Positions 1 to 9,932 of a stretch of 23,213 bases of DNA are shown piece by piece. The notes beneath the pieces were generated by a model. The model was not told where the DNA came from, ran no database searches, and worked only from the letters and a program-made list of their open reading frames with translations. Origin of the DNA: Apostichopus parvimensis (lineage: Eukaryota; Echinodermata; Holothuroidea; Aspidochirotida; Stichopodidae). The first letter of the stretch is position 1; every line of letters begins with the position of its first letter. The stretch is taken from NCBI GenBank assembly GCA_000934455.1, contig KN884737.1:63228-86440 (forward strand), read 5' to 3'. The position numbers and the translations under genes were made by a program.

Positions 1-875
1 TAGTCCATGCTGGCTTTAATGCCACCTTCTGAGCATCAATTCTGAAAAGTGGAGGTTTGGTGAGCCGTGGCTCAGTCCTCGTGGAATAGTCTGGAGTGTG
101 GGCATAACAGCTTACGGACCATTGATTTGAAGGAATAATAATTCACAAAGTAAACCACCATTCAATGACAGCAATTACGGCAGATAATGTTTAACAGAAT
201 TGATTACCTCGAAGAGTATTGACTTTTAGATGACAAGGGATGGATTCAGAAGGCAAAGCGAGAGGAAGGAGGCTGTCGTTAAACCTGTATAGCAGGAAAA
301 CAATTAATGTTTTAACCATAGCAAACGTTAGATATGCATCTTGTTATTATCTATCATTGTTATGACCATGTAGTTTAAAGTCAAGTGACAATGCTCAACC
401 TTATCGTCAATTTACCAATGGAATTATTCACAATATCAACTCTCATGTTGCTTTACTAATTTTCAAACAAGAAGAGCACTTCTGTGGCCCTTGTTTTTAT
501 GTTTAACAACTGAGTGTTTACACCATCATCAGTATGAGTCACCACAGTTAACTATTTCCTTTCAAATTTACATCTCAGACCATTACAGCAAATTACGTGA
601 TACATACATATGGTCTGTACAACCAAAGTTGCAACAAAGGTTCATTCCACTCAACACGCTTGAGAGAAACACGTCGTGCAACCATAAGCCATTCTAAAGT
701 TCCTGTAGTTGTTTTCAATACATGGATCATTTCCAATATTTGTTCGAACTGCACAAAACGTTTGAAAGCCACATATTTAGGAACTACAGTTTTTCAGTCA
801 AAAGTTCTTGTGAATAGTTTCAATTACAAGCCTGATTTCTCGATGGCTTTTTAACAATTTTTTTTAAACAATTTT
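1..875. other. No gene recognised (AT-rich, left edge)
   Basis: I find no exon I can defend here. The short open frames lack codon character and plausible paired splice sites. The stretch lies downstream of the NLR exons on the minus strand, so further LRR exons or a 3' UTR could lie here or beyond the left edge without my recognising them. Confidence 0.4.
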
Positions 876-1015
876 TTAACAATCATTTAGTTTTGGGTCG
901 TCGACAAGCAGATCGGTTCCTCGCGAGACATCTTGGTGCAACAAGTACCCAGATCGTTCAATGATCTCCGGGTCACGGAACTTAAGACTCTTTCCCTCCT
1001 GCTTCTGGACAGGCA
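876..1015 (-). CDS. Candidate terminal exon of unknown protein
   Basis: On the minus strand a splice acceptor ends at 1016 (pyrimidine/AT stretch then AACAG). One frame then stays open for about 45 codons to a TAA at 876-878. The peptide contains FRDPEIIERSGYLLHQDV and LLVDDPKLND, which read like natural protein, and the base composition is more GC-rich than the flanks. I do not recognise the family. The frame needs a preceding exon ending in phase 1, but the nearest upstream exon (1110-1315) ends in phase 2. Joined directly, the reading would stop after about 11 codons. It may belong to another transcript, to a repeat, or to a frameshifted NLR end. The plus strand is also open across part of it, so the strand is not certain. 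Confidence 0.22.
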
Positions 1016-1109
1016 CTGTTAAGATTAGACAATTACATAACATGTTTTCTTATTTTTAAGCGACAGCCAAAAGCTTGTCATGCACGTCAGTAAGGGAGGT
1101 ACCACTCAC

Positions 1110-1315
1110 CATAGCTGCTTCAAAACAAGAGAATGTTGAAAATATGTTAAAATATCCAAGACTTGTTCTTCGCTCAGTTCTCTACCTTCTCCTGTCGTTA
1201 GTTCCACCTTCGTCACCGTTGAAAGGCTATGCAAGCAGAGACCAGATTTTAGAAAAATACTTCCTTGGCTGATTTTCCAAAACGAATGGTCAAACACCAG
1301 ACATGATATTGTAAT
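1110..1315 (-). CDS. NLR exon 3 (visible numbering): LRR-like segment
   Basis: The acceptor is strong on the minus strand (T-rich tract then CTTTCAG) and the donor is GTGAGT. The exon holds 68 codons plus 2 nt. It enters in phase 0, which fits the phase 0 end of the NACHT exon. The peptide contains LSTVTKVELTTGEGRELSEE followed by QVLDILTYFQHSLVLKQL, with leucines spaced as in degenerate LRRs of animal NLRs. The LRR assignment is inferred from spacing, not from a full consensus repeat. The exon must continue into a further exon that I cannot place with a matching phase. Confidence 0.6.
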
Positions 1316-4300
1316 CTGAAAGAAAAAAATTATGCGGAATATATTAGAACCAAACAAAAAATAATGAAGTCATGAAAAGCCCACTCGCGGCGACCAGCAT
1401 CTTTAGCTAGTGTAAAGGCAAATTCTCCTTAGGGAGATCTACGAGTTATCTAACTAAACTAATTTCTTCACACTAATTTCAAACTAATTCACCCTAATAT
1501 CTAACTAACGAAAAACAGCTTCCTTTTGGGAGATCTTCGGGTTATGTAACTAATATATTCGAACTTATTTCCAACTTGATTAAACTAATTCAAACAAATA
1601 TCTAACTAAAGAAGAGCATCGTCCATTTGAGTGATGTCCGGGCTAATTAACTAACCAATGTTTTCTAATTTCAAACTAATTCATACTATTCAAACCAATT
1701 TCTAACTAAAGGAGAAGCATCCTTATCTTGGGAGATCTCCGGTGGAAATGTCTTGTCAAGGGGCCGCCATTTTGTAAATCTGTGATGCCTTTAGAACCAA
1801 AAGGAGGTGAAACCTTTGGCATTTTCTTCCTTAGATTCTTTTCAAATTTTCAAGGTGAATGTCTTGACAGTGTTGGCAGTAGTTAGCACGGAGGTACAAC
1901 GTGAGCCATGTGCCCCAGTCTGGCAGTCAAGGTCAAATTCCAACAGCTCAGAAGTATTTGATGCCTGCGTTTAGTGACTTGGGTCAAAGGTTATTCATGA
2001 ATCTCCCTCCCAGTCTGCATGTCTGAGTACCAGTGCAAGTTCACTATGGGATATGCCATTTGATTACATAACCTGCCTGCCGTTTAGCTGTTTAGCACGT
2101 CAATCTAATATGATATTCTTTGACGAGACTCTTACCTTATTCACCGATGCTATATCGATAAGATGTTTGTTTGACCTTTGAAGCAGTCTGGTGTCACTAG
2201 ACCGGATAGTCACACCCTCAGAGATAAGGTCTTCCACAACTGCGGTAACATCTCCAATGTCTTTAACCTGTTCAAACAAGCATAGCGAAGCGAAGGACTT
2301 ACCGTCCTCAATTCCGTTCAGATAGGCGATGATCTTTTTTGAGGCTTTCTTGTTGAGTCCACATGCAAAGCGAAAAATGAATTGTAGATCAACAGGGCTT
2401 ATCTTCTTCAGGAGAGAATCTACCCGGAAGGTCATGACACTACCAGCGTGAGCTGCAACATAGTTTGCAGCGTACCATTCAGCAAAGAGTTTATGAAAAA
2501 ATCTTACACTTTTGGTATTTATTACTTGCTCAGTAAAAGATGTCCCTGGGCTGTAATTGATTTCTTGTGCCACTTCTTGAACGAGAATACCAATCTTAGT
2601 AAGTTCGGAGAAGCATTTCAACCCGACTGCTTTCTGAAAATCATTTTGTTCCCATGACAACTGTTGCCTGCTAGCAGTTAAACCTTCAAAAGCTAGCTTA
2701 TTAAGCTTATCAAAAACAGGTAATGACTGAATATCTTGGTCGAACTCTGCGGATTCACAGCTCTTCCCACGCATGTGACCGTAGAAACAGTGAATCATAA
2801 ATTGGAAGAATCCAGTAACAGTGCTGAAAACTGTGAGGTCCTCTGTCTCGTCTGCTATGTGTGCGAACATGACACAAAACATCGGAACTTGACAGATGTC
2901 GCTTAAAATCGGACTACCATTGAGACGCTGCATAATCCTTTCCACGGCTTTCCTGTCGCCACCAGCAACGGCCTTTGCGATGTATTCCTCTCGTGCATTG
3001 GTATCAAACCCTGTCAAACGGATTCTGGTTGCGTTTGGATCAAGATTTCGTGGTATGCATGCTGATCTTGTACATATAATCACAGTGAAATCGGAAAACA
3101 TCTTACCTCCAATAATGTCTTTTATATCTGTTTGTAACTCGCTGTCTCTTTCGGGGTACTCATCATATCCATCGAAGGCTATCACCACCGATCGCAGACT
3201 AACCAGTATTTCTTTGATTTCGTCCTCTGTCAGCATTGACTCGCCTGGTATTAGAAGATTTTGAATGGCGGAGTACACAGAAATTTTCCCACCTAGAAGT
3301 CTTAATGTCAGTAACAAAAAGGCATCTATACGACGGAGGGGTGATGAATCGTCGCAAAAACACCAATCGTATGCAGTCTGCATCAGAAAAGTTGATTTAC
3401 CGAAACCGGGATCGCCTTGTACAAGAATCCGCTTTGAGTCTATTTCCTTCTCGTTGAATATGTCCAGGTGTGATTTTAATGGTTTGACGTCCGGCTTGTC
3501 ATCGTCTGTGGACTCAGTCTTTACTTTTCTGCTCAGTCGTTGCGTATTTTGCTGAATTTCAATGCCTCCTTCTACAAAAACATCATTAACGGAGACACTG
3601 TCGCGAATGTACGGAATAGGTTGAATCTTGTCGTACTGGCTCACATACATCTTACGCACTGATGATAAGAAGGTGTCTCTTTTTCCTGGAAAGTCAGTGA
3701 TGTAAGAACCAAAATATAAAAAATGTTATTGGTTACCTAAATGTATTAATGTTATAACGATTTCGGATCGAAAAAGAGCAGGGGCGCAGCCAGCCGTCGA
3801 GATGTGAGCCAAATTTCAAGAGTTTTAATTTTATTAACAATTCTATTGAAATTATTTCTCATGCCTCCCTCGCTTCAATAATTTATGAGGGGTCACTCTC
3901 CTCCCCCACCTTCACCAGAACCCCTTCCTCAGTCAACCTTCACCAGAACCCCTCCCCCAGCCTACCTTTACCAGAACAACTCCCCCAGCCTACCTTTACC
4001 AGAACCCCTCCCCCAGCCCACTTCCTTTTTGGCTACGCTACTGAAAAAGTGGTATAGCGAAGGACAAAGTAAATCTGATTTTGTTTCATTATTAGAGAAA
4101 AATTGTTCGCATGAGTGTCAGAAGTAATTTATTTACCGTGGAATTTCGAGTCGGTGCTATCTTCAGTGTTCTCGTCATAGTTCTGGAATAATGTCTGTAC
4201 ATCACGTAACGTTCCGTGAAGCTTGAGATTTTCCAGAGCTTTTGTCAGAGGTGAAATGTCCAATGGGTTGATGATGCCCATTTCTTTCATGGTAGCAACC

Positions 4301-4445
4301 ATTAGTAATGATGGTGTACTTTGCTCACTCCGAGCGTTTCTTATCTGATCTTCTTTTGCAGGAGGAAGATTGAACAGCGCTGAAAGCTTCAGAATGATCT
4401 CGATTGTGAGAAGATTGGCGAGACCGACTTGAAAGCGCCCAAAGT
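1110..4445 (-). CDS. NLR-type immune receptor gene (death-fold + NACHT + LRR-like), partial
   Basis: Three minus-strand exons join into one open frame: 4137-4445 (phase 1 out), 3685-2136 (phase 1 in, phase 0 out) and 1315-1110 (phase 0 in, phase 2 out). All introns are GT..AG and all phases match. The product has an N-terminal death-effector-like helical domain, a NACHT STAND ATPase with Walker A GDPGFGKST and Walker B-like FDGYDE, a helical region after the NACHT domain, and the start of an LRR-like segment. By family knowledge such proteins are cytosolic sensors that oligomerise with ATP and signal through death-fold contacts. Invertebrate deuterostomes carry large expanded NLR sets. The initiator exon lies right of 4445 and the remaining LRR exons lie left of 1110 or outside the window. 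Intact frames and splice sites argue against a pseudogene over the visible part. Confidence 0.85.
1400..1745. repeat. About 100-bp intronic minisatellite, ~3.5 diverged copies
   Basis: The motif GGGAGATCTNCGGGTTAT, or close variants, recurs at about 1432, 1528, 1629 and 1730. Between the motifs are AT-rich spacers rich in CTAACTAA and TTTCAAACTAATTCA words. Spacings are about 96, 101 and 101 bp. The array lies in the intron between the NACHT and LRR-like exons of the NLR gene. No coding capacity is seen. Confidence 0.75.
1746..2135. other. Remainder of NLR intron, no feature recognised
   Basis: This is the part of the 820-nt NACHT to LRR intron outside the minisatellite. It starts with the NACHT exon's donor (AAG|GTAAGA, minus strand). 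The sequence around 1860-2040 is somewhat less AT-rich and could be an old dispersed repeat, but I cannot assign it to a family. Confidence 0.4.
2136..3685 (-). CDS. NLR NACHT-domain exon
   Basis: This is one large exon, typical of NACHT domains, with 516 codons plus a split first codon. The acceptor is TGACTTTCCAG and the donor AAG|GTAAGA. The lead-in contains RKMYVSQYDKIQPIP, the short conserved segment that precedes NACHT in many NLRs. Walker A, GDPGFGKST, lies at 3390-3416. The Walker B-like block VVIAFDGYDEYPE lies at about 3150-3188, with the acidic FDGYDE typical of NACHT ATPases. A sensor-1-like FTVIICTRSA follows. Downstream are helical segments including FFHKLFAEWYAANYVA, a motif common at the end of the NACHT-associated region. 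No internal stop is seen. The true start is in an upstream exon: the apparent GTG at 3659 is inside the spliced frame and is not the initiator. Confidence 0.93.
3779..4043. mobile_element. hAT-like MITE with 8-bp target site duplication
   Basis: The 265-bp element starts CAGGGGCGCAGCCA (3779-3792) and ends TGGCTACGCTACTG (4030-4043). The ends are inverted repeats matching at 11 of 14 positions, and the right end read inwards is CAGTAGCGTAGCCA. It is flanked by AAAAAGAG (3771-3778) and AAAAAGTG (4044-4051), a 7/8-matching 8-bp target duplication. An 8-bp duplication and CAG-initial ends fit the hAT superfamily by general knowledge. There is no transposase frame, so it is non-autonomous. It makes up more than half of the 451-nt intron between the death-fold and NACHT exons and carries a nested minisatellite. 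Confidence 0.72.
3909..4020. repeat. 28-bp minisatellite, 4 copies, nested in the MITE
   Basis: Four consecutive 28-bp units start at 3909, 3937, 3965 and 3993. Each has the form CCTTYACCAGAACCCCTCCC followed by CCAGCCTA, with a few substitutions. The complementary strand, which is the NLR transcript strand, is G-rich with several runs of three or more G per unit and could form G-quadruplexes in the intron RNA. The plus-strand open frame over it (proline-rich) is a repeat artefact. Confidence 0.9.
4137..4445 (-). CDS. NLR death-effector-like (DED) exon
   Basis: The exon has 102 full codons plus split codons at both ends (phase 1-1). The donor is CACG|GTAAAT and the proposed acceptor is CCATCTTAG at 4446. 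The peptide is helical: LLTIEIILKLSALFNLPPAK, then LMVATMKEMGIINPLDISPL, then TKALENLKLHGTLRDVQTLF. The pattern of helix, MKEMGII-P-D-S-LTKALE-L and a final helix resembles a death effector domain, where a 'LE..g.l...nl..L.elL' block is typical. The last few residues before the donor are acidic linker. The death-fold call is by pattern; DED versus another death-fold subfamily is unsettled. A nearby alternative acceptor (TTTCAAG at about 4430) keeps the same frame. Confidence 0.62.
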
Positions 4446-7400
4446 CTAAGATGGTTAAGGTATGAAAAGTAGTCGGAGTGAAATAAACTATAAGATGTGG
4501 CAACGAGTCATTAATATATTCAAAACGGATCACTGGGTTTGCTTTTAGTTTTTGCCAAGTACAAGGTACATGCACAACGTCAACTGTAGAAAATAGGAGG
4601 CGTGAAGTACAAATCAACTTGATATGAGCAAAGCTTCCTATCAAGTTGGATGGGACATAAGTACTGAATCGCGAAATTGTGAGAATTGTGTATTCAACCA
4701 CATTTTACGTAAGTTTAGTCCAGTAACCGCATTTTCTCTATGTCTAGATTGTTGAAGCTTTGATGTTGGTTTTTGTTGCTTCATTTCTATGCTTTCTGCT
4801 GTATACACCAATAAAAGTGTTTGACAAGTTGCTTGTTAATTTGAATAATACAGTTTGCCATTTACGACATTACGCATGTCGACATCGCGTTATTGTGTTC
4901 CAGAAAAGCCTCAAATCAATAAATCTGAAAAATCGAACACGTGTGGCGTCGGTATGTTAATTATGTGACTGTTAGTTATAGGTTAAGGTTAAGGTGGTAA
5001 CACTTGGTAAAGCGCACATTACTGTTAAAACACTCAATGGCGCTGTTATAATACTATTAAAGGGAGAATCGTGACAAACACATAATAACTGTAGATACAG
5101 GAAGTACGCTCATGTTGTATATGAATTGACTGCTTAGGGCGACTATACTTACTCTTGGAAGCCTGTTTTCTGTCCATACTTGCCTGCATGGGTGTACTAA
5201 AGGAGGAAAACAACGTATGGATGTCAATATGAAATATCTGTATTGTTTCTCTGACTTTCTAACTCCTTGAAGTAACCGTATGATCAAAAGAATCTAGAGT
5301 ATTGCAAACTCTTTGAAAAATGAAACTTAAGGAAAATGTGTAAGGTGGTTTTAAAATTAGACTTATTTATCCTCGACACTGCAATGAGAACATTTCTAGA
5401 TAATTTAGTCATGTTCGTTTGTTAAAATTTGAGAAAAAGGTAATACATTATTTTCCGATATTTACCGACCATTAGAATGTGAATGTCAATTGATGCCACA
5501 TTCTAAAGACCGACCGACTGAATGCCACCGGACTTACCTCAGCCGTCGTAACATAGATGAGGATGTACAGTCGGGCAGTGTGTGTGTATTTGTGCTTACT
5601 ACTTTGGCTGATCAAGATTTAGGAAGAATACTGGTCGTTGACATACAAATTCAACTATATTATATATATTGTAAGACAAATTCAAAGAGATAAATAATAC
5701 ATAAAAATGTGAGCCAGTTCTAATTGAATGTGTATCCAGGATGAAAAGCGAAGAGGAATCTTAAAAGAAGGTATTTATCTGCACAAATACAAAACTCGTA
5801 GAATGGAACCGACGTTTTCATCGATCAGTATTATCAGTATAAAGGCAGCGTTATATAACTTATTGTTAGTATTAGTTGAGTAGTCAATGTGATGAGACCT
5901 ATTCTTGCTGTTTGTCAAGAAGGGCTATGGCATAGGACTAACTGATTTGAGAGGTTTAATAAAGAAGCCTAATATGCAATACGGCGGACCTTTTGGTACC
6001 TGGACGATGAAGTTTGGACGGTTGTGACAAATGTATGTATCCTTTTTTGAGGTTATGAAGTAATTCAAAGTATCATTCATGACAATTTCAAGAATGCACA
6101 TGTGAGTCAATTGACTGCATGTTAACATGCATCACTGAAGACATCTGAGACTTACATATGTAGATTAATTTACAAAGTGGAAATATTGCAACATTACAGA
6201 GGAAAAGCTTGTAATTGCATGACAACAAAGTACCATGGCAGATTACTAAACTTGCTGCAAAATACGTTTGTAGGCCTACATCTATGACGATGTCTTGTTC
6301 CATCGTAATTTTAAAATTCTTCAATAAAGGCATTCACATTTTAAGGCCTTGAAAACAGCATATTATTCATTGTTTTGGGAGTACACATTTGTATTCAACT
6401 TGTATATACCTCTTGAACATTTTTAAAGAGGGGGGGGGGGTGGTTGAGATGGTGTACGGGGAAATGGATTCTTTCAGAGAGGTTTTCTTCTTCGTCTTCC
6501 ATGTTTATACTTCTATTTGACAAGAAAGCACATACATATTTTCCACTCAAACTGATTTGACAATCTGATAAGTGCATTGAGAGTGGTCAGACAGTACTAA
6601 GGAAAGTATACTTTGGAAGTGAAGTTTTATCCAAACTGGTTTTGCATTTCAGTGTATATCAGTCTTTGCCTCTTGGGCCCTGGAGGCCCAAATATTGTTG
6701 TAAAGACGTCTCGCCTACATTTAGGTCTAATCAAACTTAGCATTGTTAACAATATAGACGGCTAGGCTTTGTGTCCTATTTAACTGGTTAACGGGTCTAA
6801 AGTAGGCTTGTACAACATGTAAACATGCTAGGATTTTTTTCAAGTTAGAAAAACTTTGCAAGCCGCGACTAAATAGCCGTGACTTGTAATTCAATTCAAC
6901 TAGTAATTTTGCAACGTAACTTTCTGTTTTTTCTGGTGCTTCAAGTGTTTCAATATGTTGGAATATTTCGACGATAAGATTAGGATTACGTCAAAACCTC
7001 CTTACTAAACACGTAGGCACCCTTTGCGTGTGTCATTGTTGAGAGTGTAACAAGATGACGTGGGTGACCTTCACATCGATGCAAAGCATATCGTTGTCAG
7101 CTGGTGCTTCTATGTGTGTTGAATATATGTGGTCGTTGTCAGAAACCAGTCGTGCAGAACGCCCTTATAACTCTTTCAGTCTACGAAAATTACTATGGTC
7201 CTATAATATGATTGTCGGGTAGTTTGTTAACTATTTACTTACCATTAACTGTGAGAAAAGAATACAATTGCCGTCTCCGGGGTCCCCGAAATGGTTATAT
7301 GAATATTTACTTTGCACTTTTAACCGCTGGTGGCAGATACAGGCAATACAATTAGGTTATATCTGTAAGTCGCCGGTTTGCTATTCAATAGCTTTGGCAA

Positions 7401-7659
7401 AATTAGGTAGAACCATAGTCGTCATAAGCATTTTGAGGGTTATGAAAAAACATTCCCTCCTGCTTAACCTTCGAGGTAGATTTGGAAAGTTTTAATCGTG
7501 TAGTAAGTATACGTCAATGGAGGCTAATAAACTGAGTCTCATTAATGATTGTAACAGGGTATTTTTGATATGAATATACAACGAATTAAGAAAATACTTT
7601 AAGCGTATCTACAAATGTATATCCGAAGTCATGAGTGTTCAAATGATACTATGAATACC
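4446..7659. other. No gene recognised; upstream region of the NLR
   Basis: This AT-rich stretch lies 5' of the visible NLR exons (minus strand) and should contain its first exon(s) and promoter, but I cannot place them with confidence. No open frame here has convincing protein character. A G11 run lies at 6430-6440. The sequence has ordinary intergenic appearance. Confidence 0.45.
6430..6440. repeat. G11 homopolymer
   Basis: This is an uninterrupted run of 11 G on the plus strand. It is a likely site of length polymorphism and sequencing error. Confidence 0.9.
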
Positions 7660-7880
7660 TTGATTTGATTTATTCGCACAACATTCAAAACAAGAAAAAC
7701 AATGTAGAAAAATACATGAAGAATGGGAACAAAAACAAAGAGCAAGGGATGACACAGAATAGTCTGACAAGCAGAATTATTTCCACTGTGGTCCCTATAA
7801 ACATTAAAATACTACAATAACAATACATCCAAATACATATAAAAAGATACATAAAAGTAAAAAATATATAGAGCTCTCCT
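7660..7880 (-). mobile_element. Possible non-LTR retrotransposon 3' tail
   Basis: Read on the minus strand the segment ends AATAAATCAAATCAAGG, preceded by T-rich sequence with TTGTTTTTCTTGTTTTGAAT. Tails of this form (AATAAATCAAATCAA) are common at the 3' ends of animal LINE copies. I see no reverse transcriptase frame next to it and no clear target duplication, so this would be a strongly 5'-truncated copy. The call rests on the tail's resemblance only. Confidence 0.3.
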
Positions 7881-9447
7881 CTTCTTTCAATTTAGTAATG
7901 AAATATTTTTAATTGCTGATTTAAAGATATTAAGCTTAATGGACTTCTGAAATTTACAAACTTACCAAATTAGCATGTCATACCATCGTTGCAGCGAAAC
8001 TCTAAGCTACTTAAATGATTCTGAGGCGGCAAACCATACACCCTCATTAACCAATTGTAGGAATCGATTCTACTGCTTATTCTAGGTATATTTAATATTT
8101 TCAATGAAAACAGTAAGTCTAAAATGGATACCATTTTCACAGAGTTCTAGGAAATAGTCGAATCTTCTTCTTGGATAAGAAAATGTTTAGCTATAGTCAA
8201 ATTATGTTTCATTCATTTCATCATATTTCGAAATAAGAGACAAAGACATCAAAAACTTTCCAGCTAGAAATGTTGAAGTTTATACATTTACTACCGGAAT
8301 ATCAGCATGTGTTACCGTGGAACCGTTCTAGCCTACTGGGATTACAAATTCTTGGTAACTTCAAAGTTCATCGCTATTGTATGCAAATTGGTTCCCGTGA
8401 TTAGATACATATGAAGTTATGCTTACTATATATTTGTATAACTAGTGCTTTGCATTTTGCGACACATATTTATTATAGTACCACCTTGTATCAGTCTACC
8501 TCGTTGCCATATTCCGGATGGCAAACATACAGCGATGGCTTTGAGGGCAAAAAGGTCATCTTTATGTACTATAACTCTAGTCTTTACCAGTTCTAAGATT
8601 TCAGGATATTAATATCGCTTTGCTTATGGTATGACTGCGTATTCAAGCCCCTTGTTTCCTGTTATAAAAAAAAAATCCCAGACACTGCCATTTCCTCATG
8701 TAATTCAGCGGGCGTCCATAAATGTCTATAACGATGTTAGTTTTGTTCTTTCTCCCTCATTTTGTTTGGCTTATGATTATTTACAAAATCAGATTACTAG
8801 TTCTTGATGCAGTAGGAATCAGTTGTTTTTTATCCACACGTGGGTAATTTAACCACCATCGAACATTGGTCTGACTCTTGACCATTCCCTACTCCCCGGA
8901 AACCTGTGTCGGGTTTTCTGTTAACATATAGACTATATAGCACCCATATAAGCAGTTCAAATAAGCACGACAAAACATTAATAAAAATACACTTAGTCAT
9001 GTTTAAGTACTGTTCTTAGACGGGAGAGGCTACTCTTTGTGAATTTCACGTAAAGGAAAATAATATAAATTCTACCAAGCATGCGTATACGAAAGAACAA
9101 AAATGATTGTGCAAACTGCTAGTTAAGCAGTATAACACAATATAGCAAAACTATTGAATGCAGCCAAATTCGTTGGATGAATGCGTATGTTATTGTATCA
9201 GCCATTTTCAGTATATGAAACACTGATACAATTTGCCCAGTCGTTGTTGCAGGCACTGAAACTCACCTTTTGACAGTTAGTTTTTCCCTCACGATAATTC
9301 AACAACGTTGTGGTATTGGTAACACGATAATTGTAAACTTGGTCGGTTCGACGATCGTTTTCACCAAATGTTGGTCACTTCTTTTTTTTCTCACCGAAGG
9401 GAACTTAAATGCCAAAACCACATATACCTGACTGTCGTTGGAGTAAA
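7881..9447. other. No gene recognised
   Basis: AT-rich intergenic sequence. The open frames are short and lack coding character on both strands. I see no RNA gene or transposon structure that I can support. Confidence 0.45.
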
Positions 9448-9657
9448 GACGTTAACGCAAATGTATGGCTGCATGGTAACCTCTGTCCACGTAAAGTACC
9501 CCACTAACAATGTTGAAATAACCTCGTATGCAAGTAGAAGGAAGTAACGGTATCTTTGAAAAGACTTTTACATTTTCAACTTGGAATTTCTTTGAGTTAT
9601 AGCTTTGGTCCATTATTATGGGTGTGACGTTAACGCAAATGTATGGCTACATGGTAA
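9448..9657 (+). repeat. Pair of 32-bp direct repeats
   Basis: GACGTTAACGCAAATGTATG plus GCTRCATGGTAA occurs at 9448-9479 and at 9626-9657, differing at one base (G/A), with starts 178 bp apart. The sequence between them is not obviously duplicated. The second copy runs straight into the tetranucleotide microsatellite and ends ATG|GTAAGAT, which would serve as a splice donor directly after an ATG. Confidence 0.85.
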
Positions 9658-9658
9658 G

Positions 9659-9665
9659 ATCTATC

Positions 9666-9752
<87 letters not shown>

Positions 9753-9932
9753 GTCTGTCTGTATGTCTATCTGTCTGTCTGTATGTCTGTATGTGTGTCT
9801 GTCTGTGTGTCTGTCCATCTGTCCGTCCGTCGGTCTCTCCATCCGTCTCTCCATCCGTCCGTCCGTCCGTCCGTCCGTCCGTCCGTCCGTCCGTCCGTCC
9901 GTCCGTCCGTCCGTCCGTCCGTCCGTCCGTCC
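9659..9932. repeat. Compound tetranucleotide microsatellite (ATCT/GTCT/GTCC)n
   Basis: There are three blocks in order: (ATCT)n to about 9750, a mixed block of CTGT and CTAT with GTAT/GTGT interruptions to about 9820, then CCGT units that become pure to 9932. Adjacent blocks differ by single transitions (TCTA to TCTG to TCCG). The long open frames over it in several frames encode only SIYL, SVCL or RPSV repeats and are not genes. Confidence 0.97.

Noticed and set aside
3648..3659. Apparent start of the NACHT protein at a GTG or the nearby ATG
   Set aside because: The frame continues upstream through a good acceptor at 3686 and joins in phase to the death-fold exon.
3885..4127. Proline-rich plus-strand open frame
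   Set aside because: It is the 28-bp minisatellite inside the MITE, read in an intron of the opposite-strand NLR gene.
5538..5600. Minus-strand CTGAG|GTAAGT donor with an ATG 16 nt upstream as the NLR first exon
   Set aside because: The resulting phase (2) does not match the phase 1 entry of the death-fold exon, so it cannot be its coding partner as read.
9448..9932. CRISPR-like array
   Set aside because: Only two dispersed 32-bp copies next to a simple repeat, in a eukaryotic genome; there is no repeat-spacer pattern.
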